Positions 1 through 9,116 of a DNA stretch of 15,158 nucleotides are shown piece by piece. Location: positions 1 to 15,158 of the forward strand of contig OMIW01000051.1 of the NCBI GenBank assembly GCA_900299205.1, given 5' to 3'. Under the pieces are notes generated by a model. The model was not told where the DNA came from and did no database searches. It saw only the letters and a program-made list of their open reading frames with translations. This stretch comes from Pseudomonadota bacterium (lineage in GTDB: Bacteria > Bdellovibrionota_C > UBA2361 > OMIW01). Every line of letters begins with the position of its first letter. Positions within the stretch are counted from its first letter, which is position 1. Position numbers and translations under genes: made by a program.

Positions 1-518
1 GTGCTCGCTACTACTGCGAGAATGAGCGAGGTTACCCCTAATCCGACCATCATCAGAGCACCGAACGCGCCGTTGATGTAGACGAGCACGACATCCGCCG
101 ATTCGGCGACGCGATCATCGTTATAGCGGGCCATTCGTGAATATCCGGTGCTTTCCGGTGTGCTCGGGCCCCTGAGGTATAGCCTCGGAAGGTATACCAG
201 CAGAACGAGGCAAGCAAAGGCGGTAATAGACGAACCGATTCTAAGAGGGGTGAGGATGGGGTGCTCCCAAAAATGTGACCTACGTTTCTCAGCAGATAAT
301 TGGCGCAGAACTGCTGAGGCATCATTTGGCGTCTCGTGAGGGCATGGTTTGAGGGTCTGTAACTGGGTGATGAGCGAGGCGATCTCATCGCGTTCGTGCG
401 CAAGGGAAGGGTCCTCGAGCAGCCGGTTTTCGTGCGATTCGCGCCGAGCCTCCGGGAGTTCTCCTAATAGGTGGTCGATGAGGTCGCCCGTCTGACATTT
501 TTGTCTTCTATCGCTCAC
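1..518 (-). CDS. Membrane-anchored anti-sigma factor-like protein (partial, runs off left edge)
   Basis: This reading frame stays open from a GTG at 518 to the window edge, giving 172 visible residues. The GTG overlaps the end of the upstream sigma factor gene by 11 bases (GTGAGCGATAG) and has AGGAG eight bases upstream, which is typical of a translationally coupled sigma/anti-sigma pair. Residues 12-55 (DLIDHLLGELPEARRE and what follows) look like the helical N-terminal domain of RsiW/RskA-type anti-sigma factors. The usual HxxxCxxC zinc motif is absent, so this would be a non-zinc version. A membrane segment lies near residues 93-111 (IGSSITAFACLVLLVYL). A second hydrophobic stretch, about residues 148-172, begins YINGAFGALMMVGLG and continues to the edge. 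The likely role is to hold the neighbouring ECF sigma factor at the membrane until a signal arrives. The family call rests on context and sequence pattern; the C-terminus cannot be seen. Confidence 0.72.
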   Translation of the reverse strand, partial: MSDRRQKCQTGDLIDHLLGELPEARRESHENRLLEDPSLAHERDEIASLITQLQTLKPCPHETPNDASAVLRQLSAEKRRSHFWEHPILTPLRIGSSITAFACLVLLVYLPRLYLRGPSTPESTGYSRMARYNDDRVAESADVVLVYINGAFGALMMVGLGVTSLILAVVAS

Positions 519-1086
519 GGAGTTGACTCCTCAAGATTTGAAGGGCGACATGTAATCGAGAAGCGACCGTACCGGACGGAATCGAAAGGATGTCAGCAGC
601 CTCCGCATAACTATATGACTCGAGAATACAGAGGACCACGACGTCGCGGTATTTCTTCTCCAGTTTTCCTAATTCGGACGAAATACGACGTAGTTCTAGC
701 CCTGAATCTGGGGAACTTGGGTCGGAGAGTGGAATCTGGTCGATATCCTCATGAAGAGTTTCTCTGTGACTCCGCGAGGCAAGCCAAGAGTGGGTAACAT
801 TCAGGGCAATACGGACGAGCCACCCTTTGAACTGCTCCGGTTGCCGGAGGGTGTCAATGCTCCGAAAGGCGCGGAGAAAAGAGCTCTGGGTGAGATCCTC
901 CGCAACCGCATCGTTTCGAACCTGTCGCCAAATCAGGCGATAGAGATACCCTTGATGATTACCGACGAGCGTAGCGAAAGCATCCCGCCCTCCCCGCTGA
1001 GCAGCCCGCACCAGCTCGCCATCAGACGGGATTTCCTCGCCAGTGGGTGGGGCTTGTGCGGGCGTAAGTCGGCGGCTGTTGAACAC
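508..1086 (-). CDS. ECF-type RNA polymerase sigma factor (RpoE-like)
   Basis: An extracytoplasmic-function sigma-70 factor that directs RNA polymerase to a small regulon. Counting from the GTG at 1086, it has 192 residues, normal for the family. Region 2 covers the first half, with GELVRAAQRGGRDAF, the core-binding DAVAEDLTQSSFLRAF and FKGWLVRIALNV. Region 4 is near the C-terminus, with LEKKYRDVVVLCILESYSY and the helix-turn-helix AADILSIPSGTVASRLHVAL that reads the -35 box. The start is uncertain: the frame extends to a TTG at 1167 (219 residues) and stays open to a TAG at 1309-1311, but neither start has a clear ribosome binding site. The GTG is preferred because the extra 27 residues do not look like part of the family. 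Its last codons overlap the GTG of the anti-sigma gene, so the two are probably co-expressed. The target genes cannot be read from this window. Confidence 0.88.
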   Translation of the reverse strand: MFNSRRLTPAQAPPTGEEIPSDGELVRAAQRGGRDAFATLVGNHQGYLYRLIWRQVRNDAVAEDLTQSSFLRAFRSIDTLRQPEQFKGWLVRIALNVTHSWLASRSHRETLHEDIDQIPLSDPSSPDSGLELRRISSELGKLEKKYRDVVVLCILESYSYAEAADILSIPSGTVASRLHVALQILRSQLRER

Positions 1087-1570
1087 GATGGTTTGCCAAA
1101 AGGTAAAAAAAACGGTGGAGAGGACGAGGACCTCAGAGTCAATACCTGTCTCCCGGTGGGGCCGCAAGGGGAGATTTTTCGTCCCGAGGGGGTAGAATAT
1201 GGGAGGAGTAAGGGTGGCTCTATCCCAAAGGTGAGGAGGTAACCTCGGTGTGACCGTTTCTGAGCTTTGGTGACTATCGGTGTGAAGGAGCAGGGTGAGA
1301 GGCGATTTCTAGCGATTGGGGATGGAATCAGGGAATCGAAAGAGAGCTTGCGGAACGTATCGATAAGGTTGAAGGCTCGCGAGGGGAAAAACCGGGGCTA
1401 GTCTTGAAAATAAGCCCTCACATCCTATCCTTGGAGGACTCGCACAGGCCTGACAGTTTTTTTCGATTGGCCTTAATCAACGCATCTCGATAATGGATTG
1501 CAAGTCAAAGCCCAGAGGAGTACCTCAAATAGGCTCAATCGCACCTCTCGTAACGATGCTTGCTCTCATT
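1087..1570. other. Intergenic region between ligA and the sigma factor gene
   Basis: About 480 bases (403 if the TTG at 1167 is the sigma start) with no convincing gene on either strand; the plus-strand frame here is a shadow of the sigma gene. It must contain the end of the ligA transcript and the promoter of the sigma/anti-sigma pair. Two weak hairpins are visible on the minus strand, at 1509-1535 and 1395-1417, the second followed by five Ts. No good sigma-70 promoter was found. GAAAC at 1256-1260 (minus) resembles an ECF -35 core, as expected for an autoregulated sigma gene, but no matching -10 was identified. Confidence 0.6.
1387..1417 (-). terminator. Weak candidate rho-independent terminator downstream of ligA
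   Basis: On the minus strand GGGCT (1417-1413) can pair with AGCCC (1399-1395) across a 13-base loop, followed by CGG and five Ts (1391-1387). The stem is only five pairs and the loop is long, so this is a weak candidate. It lies about 150 bases past the ligA stop. Another hairpin, at 1509-1535, is nearer to ligA but lacks a T run. Confidence 0.28.
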
Positions 1571-3640
<2,070 letters not shown>

Positions 3641-3643
3641 TTA

Positions 3644-3671
3644 TCAGAGAGGGGTAGAGGATTATCTCTGA
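3644..3671. repeat. Inverted repeat between a glycosyltransferase gene and ligA
   Basis: TCAGAGA (3644-3650) and TCTCTGA (3665-3671) are perfect inverse copies with a 14-base spacer. They could form a hairpin in the minus-strand transcript just before ligA. No T run follows directly, so termination is not supported; processing or a weak regulatory role is possible. Confidence 0.4.
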
Positions 3672-3678
3672 AGGTCCC

Positions 3679-4908
3679 TTAACGCCCCTCCCGAAGGGTC
3701 GCTTCCCTTCCAAAAAGTAGCTCGACGGTATCGTAAAATCTCCTAATAACCGCCCCCCAACTGTATTCAGAATCAACATAAGCTCGCCCTGAATCACCAA
3801 GCGCTCGACTCAAAGGTTCATCAGTAATAAGTCGATCGATTACTGCGAAAAAGTCATCAGCAGTTGAAAAATAGAGTCCTCCTCCCGACCGAAGAACATG
3901 ATCACGGGTCACAGGGCACAAACCATGAACAACTGAAGGAACCCCGAGCCGCCAACCTTCCATCATGACGATAGAAAAAGATTCATTGGTCGATGGTTGC
4001 ACGAGCGCACGCGCATACTTCAGAAGGCGCATCTTGTCGCATTCGGAGACGTGAGCGATGTCGACAACGTCATCCCGTTCGAGGACGTGAGGGCGGTGAA
4101 GATCGGAAAACGAACCACCACCACAGATCACGAGCTTCGTTTCTCCAGCCACAGCGCTTGAACTTTTCCACCCACAAAAAAGATCTATCAAAAGATGTAC
4201 ATTTTTTCCGGTCTCTTTCCTTCCAAGATAAAGAAGATACTTATCGTTTGGGCGCAGGCCCGCCATATTAGGAGGTTCAAGCTTCGTCTCTAACTCTTCC
4301 GATATAGGTTCAAATCCCATACCGACAACTCCGCTGGGAAGCGCGCCATGCAGTCGCTGAGCAAGTTCCCCCTCCGCATGAGCATTGAAGATTACCCCTC
4401 GTGCTCCCCGCAACATCGCACCGAATACCGGCAAATAACCAGCCGGCTCATCGTGCAGACAAGGAATGATGATTGAGCGATCCGGGATGACCTGCGAACC
4501 CCAAAAAGTGGTGCCAAAGAGATATGGAGCAAAGAAGATCGCGTCAAAACCTCGCCCCAATTCGTTAAGGTAAGCTATTAGCCCCCTACTGTTTACACTG
4601 TGGGCCAACCAATCGAGCTGCTCATCAATCGTCAAAGGATGCCCCTCTGACAACCGTATCTGAAGCGGAATCCATTTGTCGAGATCACGCTCATCAACAG
4701 GAAAGCGGATTCCGTTCAGTCCATCCTCAAAAAACGGGCCAGCAGGCATCTCGTTGTTCCAAGTGCGATTGTCTGCCGCGCAGGTAGTGAGGATGGTAAC
4801 CTGACACCCATCAGCGACGAGCGCTCGTCCAAGTGCCGCGCAAAGCGCCTCTGCTCCCCCCATCGAACGGACATAGCGGGGAATGACAAATGCGAATGAC
4901 AATCTCAC
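3679..4908 (-). CDS. Glycosyltransferase, GT4 family (GT-B fold)
   Basis: A probable cytoplasmic sugar transferase that acts on a surface glycan from a nucleotide-sugar donor. The start is the GTG at 4908: it overlaps the upstream stop as GTGA, has GAGGGAG seven bases before it, and yields the typical opening LSFAFVIPRYVRSMGGAE. A longer frame to 5052 would only add residues that overlap the neighbouring gene out of frame. From this start the protein has 409 residues. The acceptor half includes GGAEALCAALGRAL (17-30). The donor half includes YLLYLGRKETGKNVHLLI (224-241), VICGGG (260-265) and the E-x7-E signature PSTNESFSIVMMEGWRLGVP, with glutamates E309 and E317. No signal peptide or membrane helix is evident. 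It is probably translationally coupled to the glycosyltransferase gene upstream. The sugar and acceptor cannot be told from sequence. Confidence 0.88.
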   Translation of the reverse strand: MRLSFAFVIPRYVRSMGGAEALCAALGRALVADGCQVTILTTCAADNRTWNNEMPAGPFFEDGLNGIRFPVDERDLDKWIPLQIRLSEGHPLTIDEQLDWLAHSVNSRGLIAYLNELGRGFDAIFFAPYLFGTTFWGSQVIPDRSIIIPCLHDEPAGYLPVFGAMLRGARGVIFNAHAEGELAQRLHGALPSGVVGMGFEPISEELETKLEPPNMAGLRPNDKYLLYLGRKETGKNVHLLIDLFCGWKSSSAVAGETKLVICGGGSFSDLHRPHVLERDDVVDIAHVSECDKMRLLKYARALVQPSTNESFSIVMMEGWRLGVPSVVHGLCPVTRDHVLRSGGGLYFSTADDFFAVIDRLITDEPLSRALGDSGRAYVDSEYSWGAVIRRFYDTVELLFGREATLREGR

Positions 4909-6269
4909 GGTAAAACTCCCTCTGAGTGTTGAGATTCGAGCGAACGACTTCGGAGAGAGCCCAGAGCCGCGAGTCCACCCAGCCGAGTGAAACCGGGAGA
5001 TGCAAGTTGTCTCTCTATGTCTCGCCATGCAGCTGAGCGAAGCGCCGACCAACGAGGAGCGAGCAATGCCATCGCCCGAGCAACTATCTCAAAGGCAAGC
5101 GCGAGCTCCGCTGCAACGGAGGATGCTGAGAAATGGTAGCCATCAACCTGAAGGGCCATCTGCAGAGGAAACTCTCTGTCTGAAGCAACGGCGTGAATAT
5201 CGTGACCATTCGCTCGATGTTCGGCGAACCCCGCTAATATAAGAGAAATCTCATTTGCTTCATGCTCGCCAGGCCGAACCGCGAAGGTCAATGACTCGGG
5301 GAGCCTCGGTGCTTCACCGGGATCGCTCGCCATCACCGGAATCCCATGTGCAATCGAGATCGCCAAGTAAGGATGTGGACTCAAGAATGCGCTATAGTGG
5401 AGATGTGCTGCGATATCTATCTCAGGCAGAAGCTGCTGCCAGCGCTCTGGGCACCTTCCCTCACGCAACTCAACCAAGCTCTCGACACCATACTCTCGTA
5501 TCAGTTCTTCGGCTCTCCCGCGCTCGTCTGAACCGATAAGCCACACGAGCCTCACATGCTTAGATGCGCCTACTCGTTGGCGGTGCGCCAAAGCCCCCAG
5601 AACCTTATGAGCCCGCCCCTCCATCCCGGGGCTGGCAGTCATTCCTACTCTCAGATGTGTCGAGCTAAATTCCGTTGATGACGACTGAATGGGGGAAGAT
5701 ACCGTTACCGGGACAGGGAGATACGAGACGAACGGTTCCGTGATGAGGCGAGGGTCCGAAAAGTGCTGGTAATCCTCAAACGCTCGATACTGAGAAAAGA
5801 GCAACCCTCCTGCAAGCGCGAGTTCCCGACGCGCTTCAGGCCCCCGATGCTCGGGCCAAACCATGAAGGGAGGAAGCTCATTTCTGCGCTCATGCACAAT
5901 TTCGATGACTGGCTCAAATGAGCTATGGTGCATCGCAACCGACGGGGGGGTCAGAAGTCGATAGTGATGAAAGAGGACAAGCCCCGGCGCGACACCCAGA
6001 TGATAACGGGAGAAATATGAGCTAGGCGCATCCTCAACCTGATAGAAAAAGAGATCAAACGGACACTCCCGGTGCTCGCGCATCGCACAAAGAAAGTGAT
6101 GCTGCTCAAGACCGTATAAGTCCACGGGGTGCACATCACCATGGAAAAGAACTATCTCAAATTCATCACGCAGGAATGGAAGCACCTGTCGCGATACATA
6201 AGAGGCAATATCAGGAGATGTGGTGTCACTACCAAGAGGAGAAAACCACGCTATCCGCTTACGTTTCAT
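4905..6269 (-). CDS. Glycosyltransferase-like protein (GT-B, divergent donor site)
   Basis: The opening residues, KRKRIAWFSPLGSDTTSPDI and DEFEIVLFHGD, match a group of GT4-like transferases that start with an IAWFSPL motif. FFYQVEDAPSS (74-84) and PGLVLFHHYRLL (95-106) continue that pattern. The C-terminal half has VGMTASPGMEGRAHKVLGAL (208-227) and SPHPYLAISIAHGIPVMASD (297-316), which lines up with the GT4 donor loop. The two glutamates of the usual E-x7-E motif are missing: the aligned segment is HYSAFLSPHPYLAISIAHG. The catalytic mode may therefore differ, or the protein may act with a partner. The C-terminal 60 residues or so (from 395) show no domain I recognise. The start ATG at 6269 has AGGGAG about nine bases upstream. 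The stop overlaps the GTG of the next transferase, so the pair is probably made together. Length is 454 residues. Function is known only at the level of a glycosyl transfer fold. Confidence 0.78.
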   Translation of the reverse strand: MKRKRIAWFSPLGSDTTSPDIASYVSRQVLPFLRDEFEIVLFHGDVHPVDLYGLEQHHFLCAMREHRECPFDLFFYQVEDAPSSYFSRYHLGVAPGLVLFHHYRLLTPPSVAMHHSSFEPVIEIVHERRNELPPFMVWPEHRGPEARRELALAGGLLFSQYRAFEDYQHFSDPRLITEPFVSYLPVPVTVSSPIQSSSTEFSSTHLRVGMTASPGMEGRAHKVLGALAHRQRVGASKHVRLVWLIGSDERGRAEELIREYGVESLVELREGRCPERWQQLLPEIDIAAHLHYSAFLSPHPYLAISIAHGIPVMASDPGEAPRLPESLTFAVRPGEHEANEISLILAGFAEHRANGHDIHAVASDREFPLQMALQVDGYHFSASSVAAELALAFEIVARAMALLAPRWSALRSAAWRDIERQLASPGFTRLGGLAALGSLRSRSLESQHSEGVLP

Positions 6270-6382
6270 GGGTCATGTCTCCCTCTGACCAGTTGCTCTT
6301 CCGGACTTTTGAGGCACATCTGCAAGCAAAACTTACGAGATAGTAATCTCTGAAAAATAGCGTAACTTTAAATAAAGACCGA

Positions 6383-7453
6383 TCACCCTTCCAAGGGCGA
6401 TAGAAGCCTTTCAATGAGATTGTTCCAACCACTGAAGAGGAACCCCATCGAGGCGGCAGCGACCTTCACCCGTTCGCCGACAGCCAATCTTAGCGCCGAA
6501 TTATCAATCAGATGCTGCACCTGTATTGCAATACTCTCCGGGGTTGGCTCGGCGACGATCCCAGTTTCGTGATGGGTGACGAACTCAAGCGTCCCGCCAC
6601 TATCATGAGCGGTGATGACTGGCTTCCCTGATGCGAGCGCCTCAAGGGTGACGTAGCCGTAATCTTCGTCATAAGGGGCATAATACACCATCATCGCCCG
6701 CGCGTAGAGGGTAATGAGGTCATCGTCAGAGACCCTTCCGAGGAACTCGACCCGTCTATTCAGGTCTCGCGCAGCTACCTCATTGGTCAGGTACTCCATC
6801 ACCCCCGGCTCATCGGGCAATCCCGCTATCTTAAGCCGAATATCGTGGTGAATACTCGACAGAGCTTTTATCATCAAATCGACCCGCTTGATGGTGCAGA
6901 TCCGACCCACTGAGAGAATGTACGGCTCCTCGGGCTCACAGCGATATCGTTGGCCGAGAGGAAGGGGGGGATAAAGTACTTCAGCATCAATTCCGTTGAA
7001 TGCCTTCAATCTGTCCGCAACATTACGAGATATCGCAGAACGATACGCACATTCCCCAATCGCGACGGTGTCGAGCGAAAGAAGCTCCTCCCTGATCAGA
7101 GCATCGCGCGGGTCATCGGAAAAGTCAGAAAAGCGACCACCCAGAAGCTCGTAGGCGGAGCGCTCCTGATGAACCAGCCACAGGCTTTTACGGGGATGTT
7201 CGACGCAGTAGCTCGGAAACTTGGTAGCAATAACCAGGTCAACCTTCTTACCTGAGAAGCAGTCCAAGTCGAGTGAGCGCCAGAGGGCAGCCTGTTTCAA
7301 CAAACTCGTCTTATCAACAATCCGATACGGCAGCTCTACCGTATCAACCTGATGCCCACGCCCCTTTAATTCTCGGGTTAGCGTGTTAACTAGAACCTCC
7401 TGTCCACCTCGGGTGAAAGGAACCTTAACTCCTAGGATAAGAATAGAAGCCAT
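6383..7453 (-). CDS. Glycosyltransferase, GT4 family (GT-B fold)
   Basis: A 356-residue retaining-type glycosyltransferase. The N-terminal acceptor half has LILGVKVPFTRGGQEVLVNT (5-24), with the glycine loop of the first nucleotide-fold. The donor half has YILSVGRICTIKRVDLMIKA (178-197), VEFLGRVSDDDL (235-246) and APYDEDYGYVTLEALASGKP (259-278), which carries the E-x7-E signature with E263 and E271. The start ATG at 7453 has GAGGGG seven bases upstream. It lies 119 bases downstream of ftsZ and 113 bases upstream of the next transferase on the same strand. It has no obvious terminator on either side, so read-through from ftsZ is possible. No signal peptide or membrane helix is visible, so it is probably cytoplasmic or on the inner face of the membrane. 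It probably adds a hexose or similar sugar to a lipid-linked or surface glycan; the substrate is not deducible. Confidence 0.9.
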   Translation of the reverse strand: MASILILGVKVPFTRGGQEVLVNTLTRELKGRGHQVDTVELPYRIVDKTSLLKQAALWRSLDLDCFSGKKVDLVIATKFPSYCVEHPRKSLWLVHQERSAYELLGGRFSDFSDDPRDALIREELLSLDTVAIGECAYRSAISRNVADRLKAFNGIDAEVLYPPLPLGQRYRCEPEEPYILSVGRICTIKRVDLMIKALSSIHHDIRLKIAGLPDEPGVMEYLTNEVAARDLNRRVEFLGRVSDDDLITLYARAMMVYYAPYDEDYGYVTLEALASGKPVITAHDSGGTLEFVTHHETGIVAEPTPESIAIQVQHLIDNSALRLAVGERVKVAAASMGFLFSGWNNLIERLLSPLEG

Positions 7454-7572
7454 AAAAAATCCCCTCGTGCCCCAATCCCGTCAAAATTCTCAGGGAAGAG
7501 GCACTAGGGAGTAAAGCGGAGGCCTCCCCCCGATTACCACTTTCAAGAGAACTTCCTTCTACAGAAAACTTC

Positions 7573-8736
7573 CTAGTCTATCTGCTTCCGCAGGAAGGTC
7601 GGAATTTCATACTTATCCTCATCTTCTCCCGACGACATGACGGAGAGCTTCTTGAGCTTAATCACGTCGCCCGTGGCGGTTTCTCGGGACCGACGAGCAT
7701 AAGCTGGGATATCGAGGCGATCATGCATCGCGGATTCACGATTCGCAGAAGTTCCCGTGGTCGAAGCCGCGGTCTCCTCTTTTCGCTCCCCAAACCCAGT
7801 GGCTATGACCGTGACCCGGACGCGATCCTCCACCGTCGGATCAATCACCATACCCCAGATGATATTCGCCTCTTCGTGAGCCTCGGAGTGAATCAACTCT
7901 GCGGCCTCATTTACCTCTTGTAACGTCACATCAGGAGAAGCTGTCACGTTTATCAAAACGCCTCGGGCTCCCTTGATAGAGAGGTCCTCGAGGAGCGGAC
8001 TTGATATCGCCCGTTCGGCGGCCTCAAGGGCCCGATTATCACCGCGCGACTCACCAGTGCCCATCATCGCCATTCCCATCTCGGACATGACTGCCCGAAC
8101 ATCAGCGAAATCGACGTTGACTAATCCCTCGTAAATAATGAGGTCACTGATCCCTTTCACCGCTTGAAAGAGTATGTCATCAGCGCGTCGGAAGGTATCA
8201 ATTAAAGAGGTATTGCGTCCAGCAATACTCAAAAGACGCTGATTTGGAATGGTAATAAGAGTGTCAACCTGCTTACGAAGCTCAGCGATGCCCCGCTCTG
8301 CATTCTTCATCCGGCGGCGTCCCTCAAACATAAATGGCTTAGTGACCACCCCTACCGTAAGGCATCCAAGCTCGCGAGCCACCTCTGCGACAACGGTCGA
8401 TCCCAGGGTCCCCGTTCCACCACCCATCCCGGCAGTGATAAACACCATATCAGCGCCCTCGAGCGACGCACGTATGTGGTCACGACTCTCTTTGGCCGCA
8501 GCATAGCCAACATCAGGGTCAGCCCCCGCCCCCAGACCCTTTGTAATTTCCTCACCAAGGCGAATCCGATTCACCGACTCAGACGAACCGAGTGCCTGAG
8601 CATCAGTATTGGCGGCAAAGAATTGAACTCCTTCGAGCCCACTTCGAATCATGTTATTTACCGCATTAACACCCGCGCCACCGATACCAAATACCTTGAT
8701 AACTGCGCCACTTTCAAATGATCTATAATTCTCCAT
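7573..8736 (-). CDS. ftsZ: Cell division protein FtsZ (variant G-loop)
   Basis: Tubulin-like GTPase that polymerises into the Z ring at the division site. Its 387 residues are a normal length. The GTPase domain begins with VFGIGGAGVNAVNNM (15-29), then AANTDAQAL (41-49), the phosphate loop around 103-113, and TLITIPNQRLL (159-169). The T7 synergy loop NVDFADVRAVMSEMG (207-221) keeps the catalytic aspartates D209 and D212. The C-terminal peptide KYEIPTFLRKQ (375-385) is the classic FtsA/ZipA-binding tail. Two oddities stand out. The G-loop reads GGGTGTLGS, with leucine 111 where the signature has a glycine. A second tail-like motif, LDIPAYARR (341-349), sits about 35 residues before the true tail. 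The start ATG at 8736 has GAGAGG just upstream. The gene follows ftsA after a long gap of 389 bases that holds inverted repeats and may carry its own promoter. Confidence 0.97.
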   Translation of the reverse strand: MENYRSFESGAVIKVFGIGGAGVNAVNNMIRSGLEGVQFFAANTDAQALGSSESVNRIRLGEEITKGLGAGADPDVGYAAAKESRDHIRASLEGADMVFITAGMGGGTGTLGSTVVAEVARELGCLTVGVVTKPFMFEGRRRMKNAERGIAELRKQVDTLITIPNQRLLSIAGRNTSLIDTFRRADDILFQAVKGISDLIIYEGLVNVDFADVRAVMSEMGMAMMGTGESRGDNRALEAAERAISSPLLEDLSIKGARGVLINVTASPDVTLQEVNEAAELIHSEAHEEANIIWGMVIDPTVEDRVRVTVIATGFGERKEETAASTTGTSANRESAMHDRLDIPAYARRSRETATGDVIKLKKLSVMSSGEDEDKYEIPTFLRKQID

Positions 8737-8778
8737 CGACCCCTCTCATCTTCTCGAAACGTGCCCGAATCGCCCCCC

Positions 8779-8809
8779 TTATCAGATCTGCAATCTGCTT
8801 TTCTGATAA
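8779..8809. promoter_or_regulatory. 8-bp inverted repeat in the ftsZ leader (possible operator or mRNA hairpin)
   Basis: TTATCAGA (8779-8786) and TCTGATAA (8802-8809) are perfect inverse copies with a 15-base spacer, so half-site centres are 23 bases apart. The spacer contains a tandem ATCTGC repeat. It lies about 45 bases upstream of the ftsZ start. It could bind a dimeric regulator over two helical turns, or fold in the ftsZ mRNA leader. The repeat is plain in the sequence; its role is inference. Confidence 0.45.
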
Positions 8810-8851
8810 CTCATGCCGTGATTAGCATTCCTTGCCGACCATTTCCTGCTA

Positions 8852-8879
8852 AGTATTCACTAAAAGTTCATCCCTGCAA
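8852..8879 (-). promoter_or_regulatory. Weak candidate ftsZ promoter
   Basis: On the minus strand TTGCAG (8879-8874) and AATACT (8857-8852) are separated by 16 bases, a sigma-70-like layout with three of six and four of six consensus matches. It is about 115 bases upstream of the ftsZ start, in a gap long enough to need its own promoter. The match is weak. Confidence 0.25.
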
Positions 8880-9101
8880 TGCACGCACATCGCTCTGCAG
8901 TTCACACCCAGAAACCCTCTTCTCCGAAGCCACAACCTTTCTAACCACCTTACCGCCTCTTCGCGAGCTCCACCACCCCCGGGCCGACAATCTACAACGC
9001 GAACCCGTGTCCCGTCCAGCTCTTTAGAGCGCCCCCGTTGCGCTTACTGACACTGGCACCAGAATTCTAATCCGTGTACCGCTCCAACACGACATAACTA
9101 A

Positions 9102-9116
9102 GGAGGATCCACCTCC
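9102..9116 (-). terminator. Short hairpin just after the ftsA stop
   Basis: GGAGG (9116-9112 on minus) and CCTCC (9106-9102) can pair around a five-base loop, nine bases past the ftsA stop. Only a short TTAG follows, not a real T run. It may slow or partly end transcription, or protect the ftsA mRNA end; a full terminator is not supported. Confidence 0.25.

Noticed and set aside
53-403. 116-residue minus-strand frame
   Set aside because: It is out of frame with the GTG-started anti-sigma gene at 1-518, which has far better composition, a ribosome binding site and a coupled start.
1509-1535. Hairpin shortly after ligA as a terminator
   Set aside because: The outer stem (AGCCT/GGGCT) is five pairs with a wobble, the inner one four pairs, and no T run follows.
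4909-5052. N-terminal extension of the 3679-4908 glycosyltransferase
   Set aside because: It would overlap the upstream gene by about 145 bases and adds residues without family resemblance; the GTG at 4908 has a good ribosome binding site and a GTGA overlap.
8761-9027. 88-residue plus-strand frame in the ftsA-ftsZ gap
   Set aside because: It has a GTG start without a ribosome binding site, lies opposite to the surrounding genes, and its proline- and serine-rich composition is unlike a real protein.
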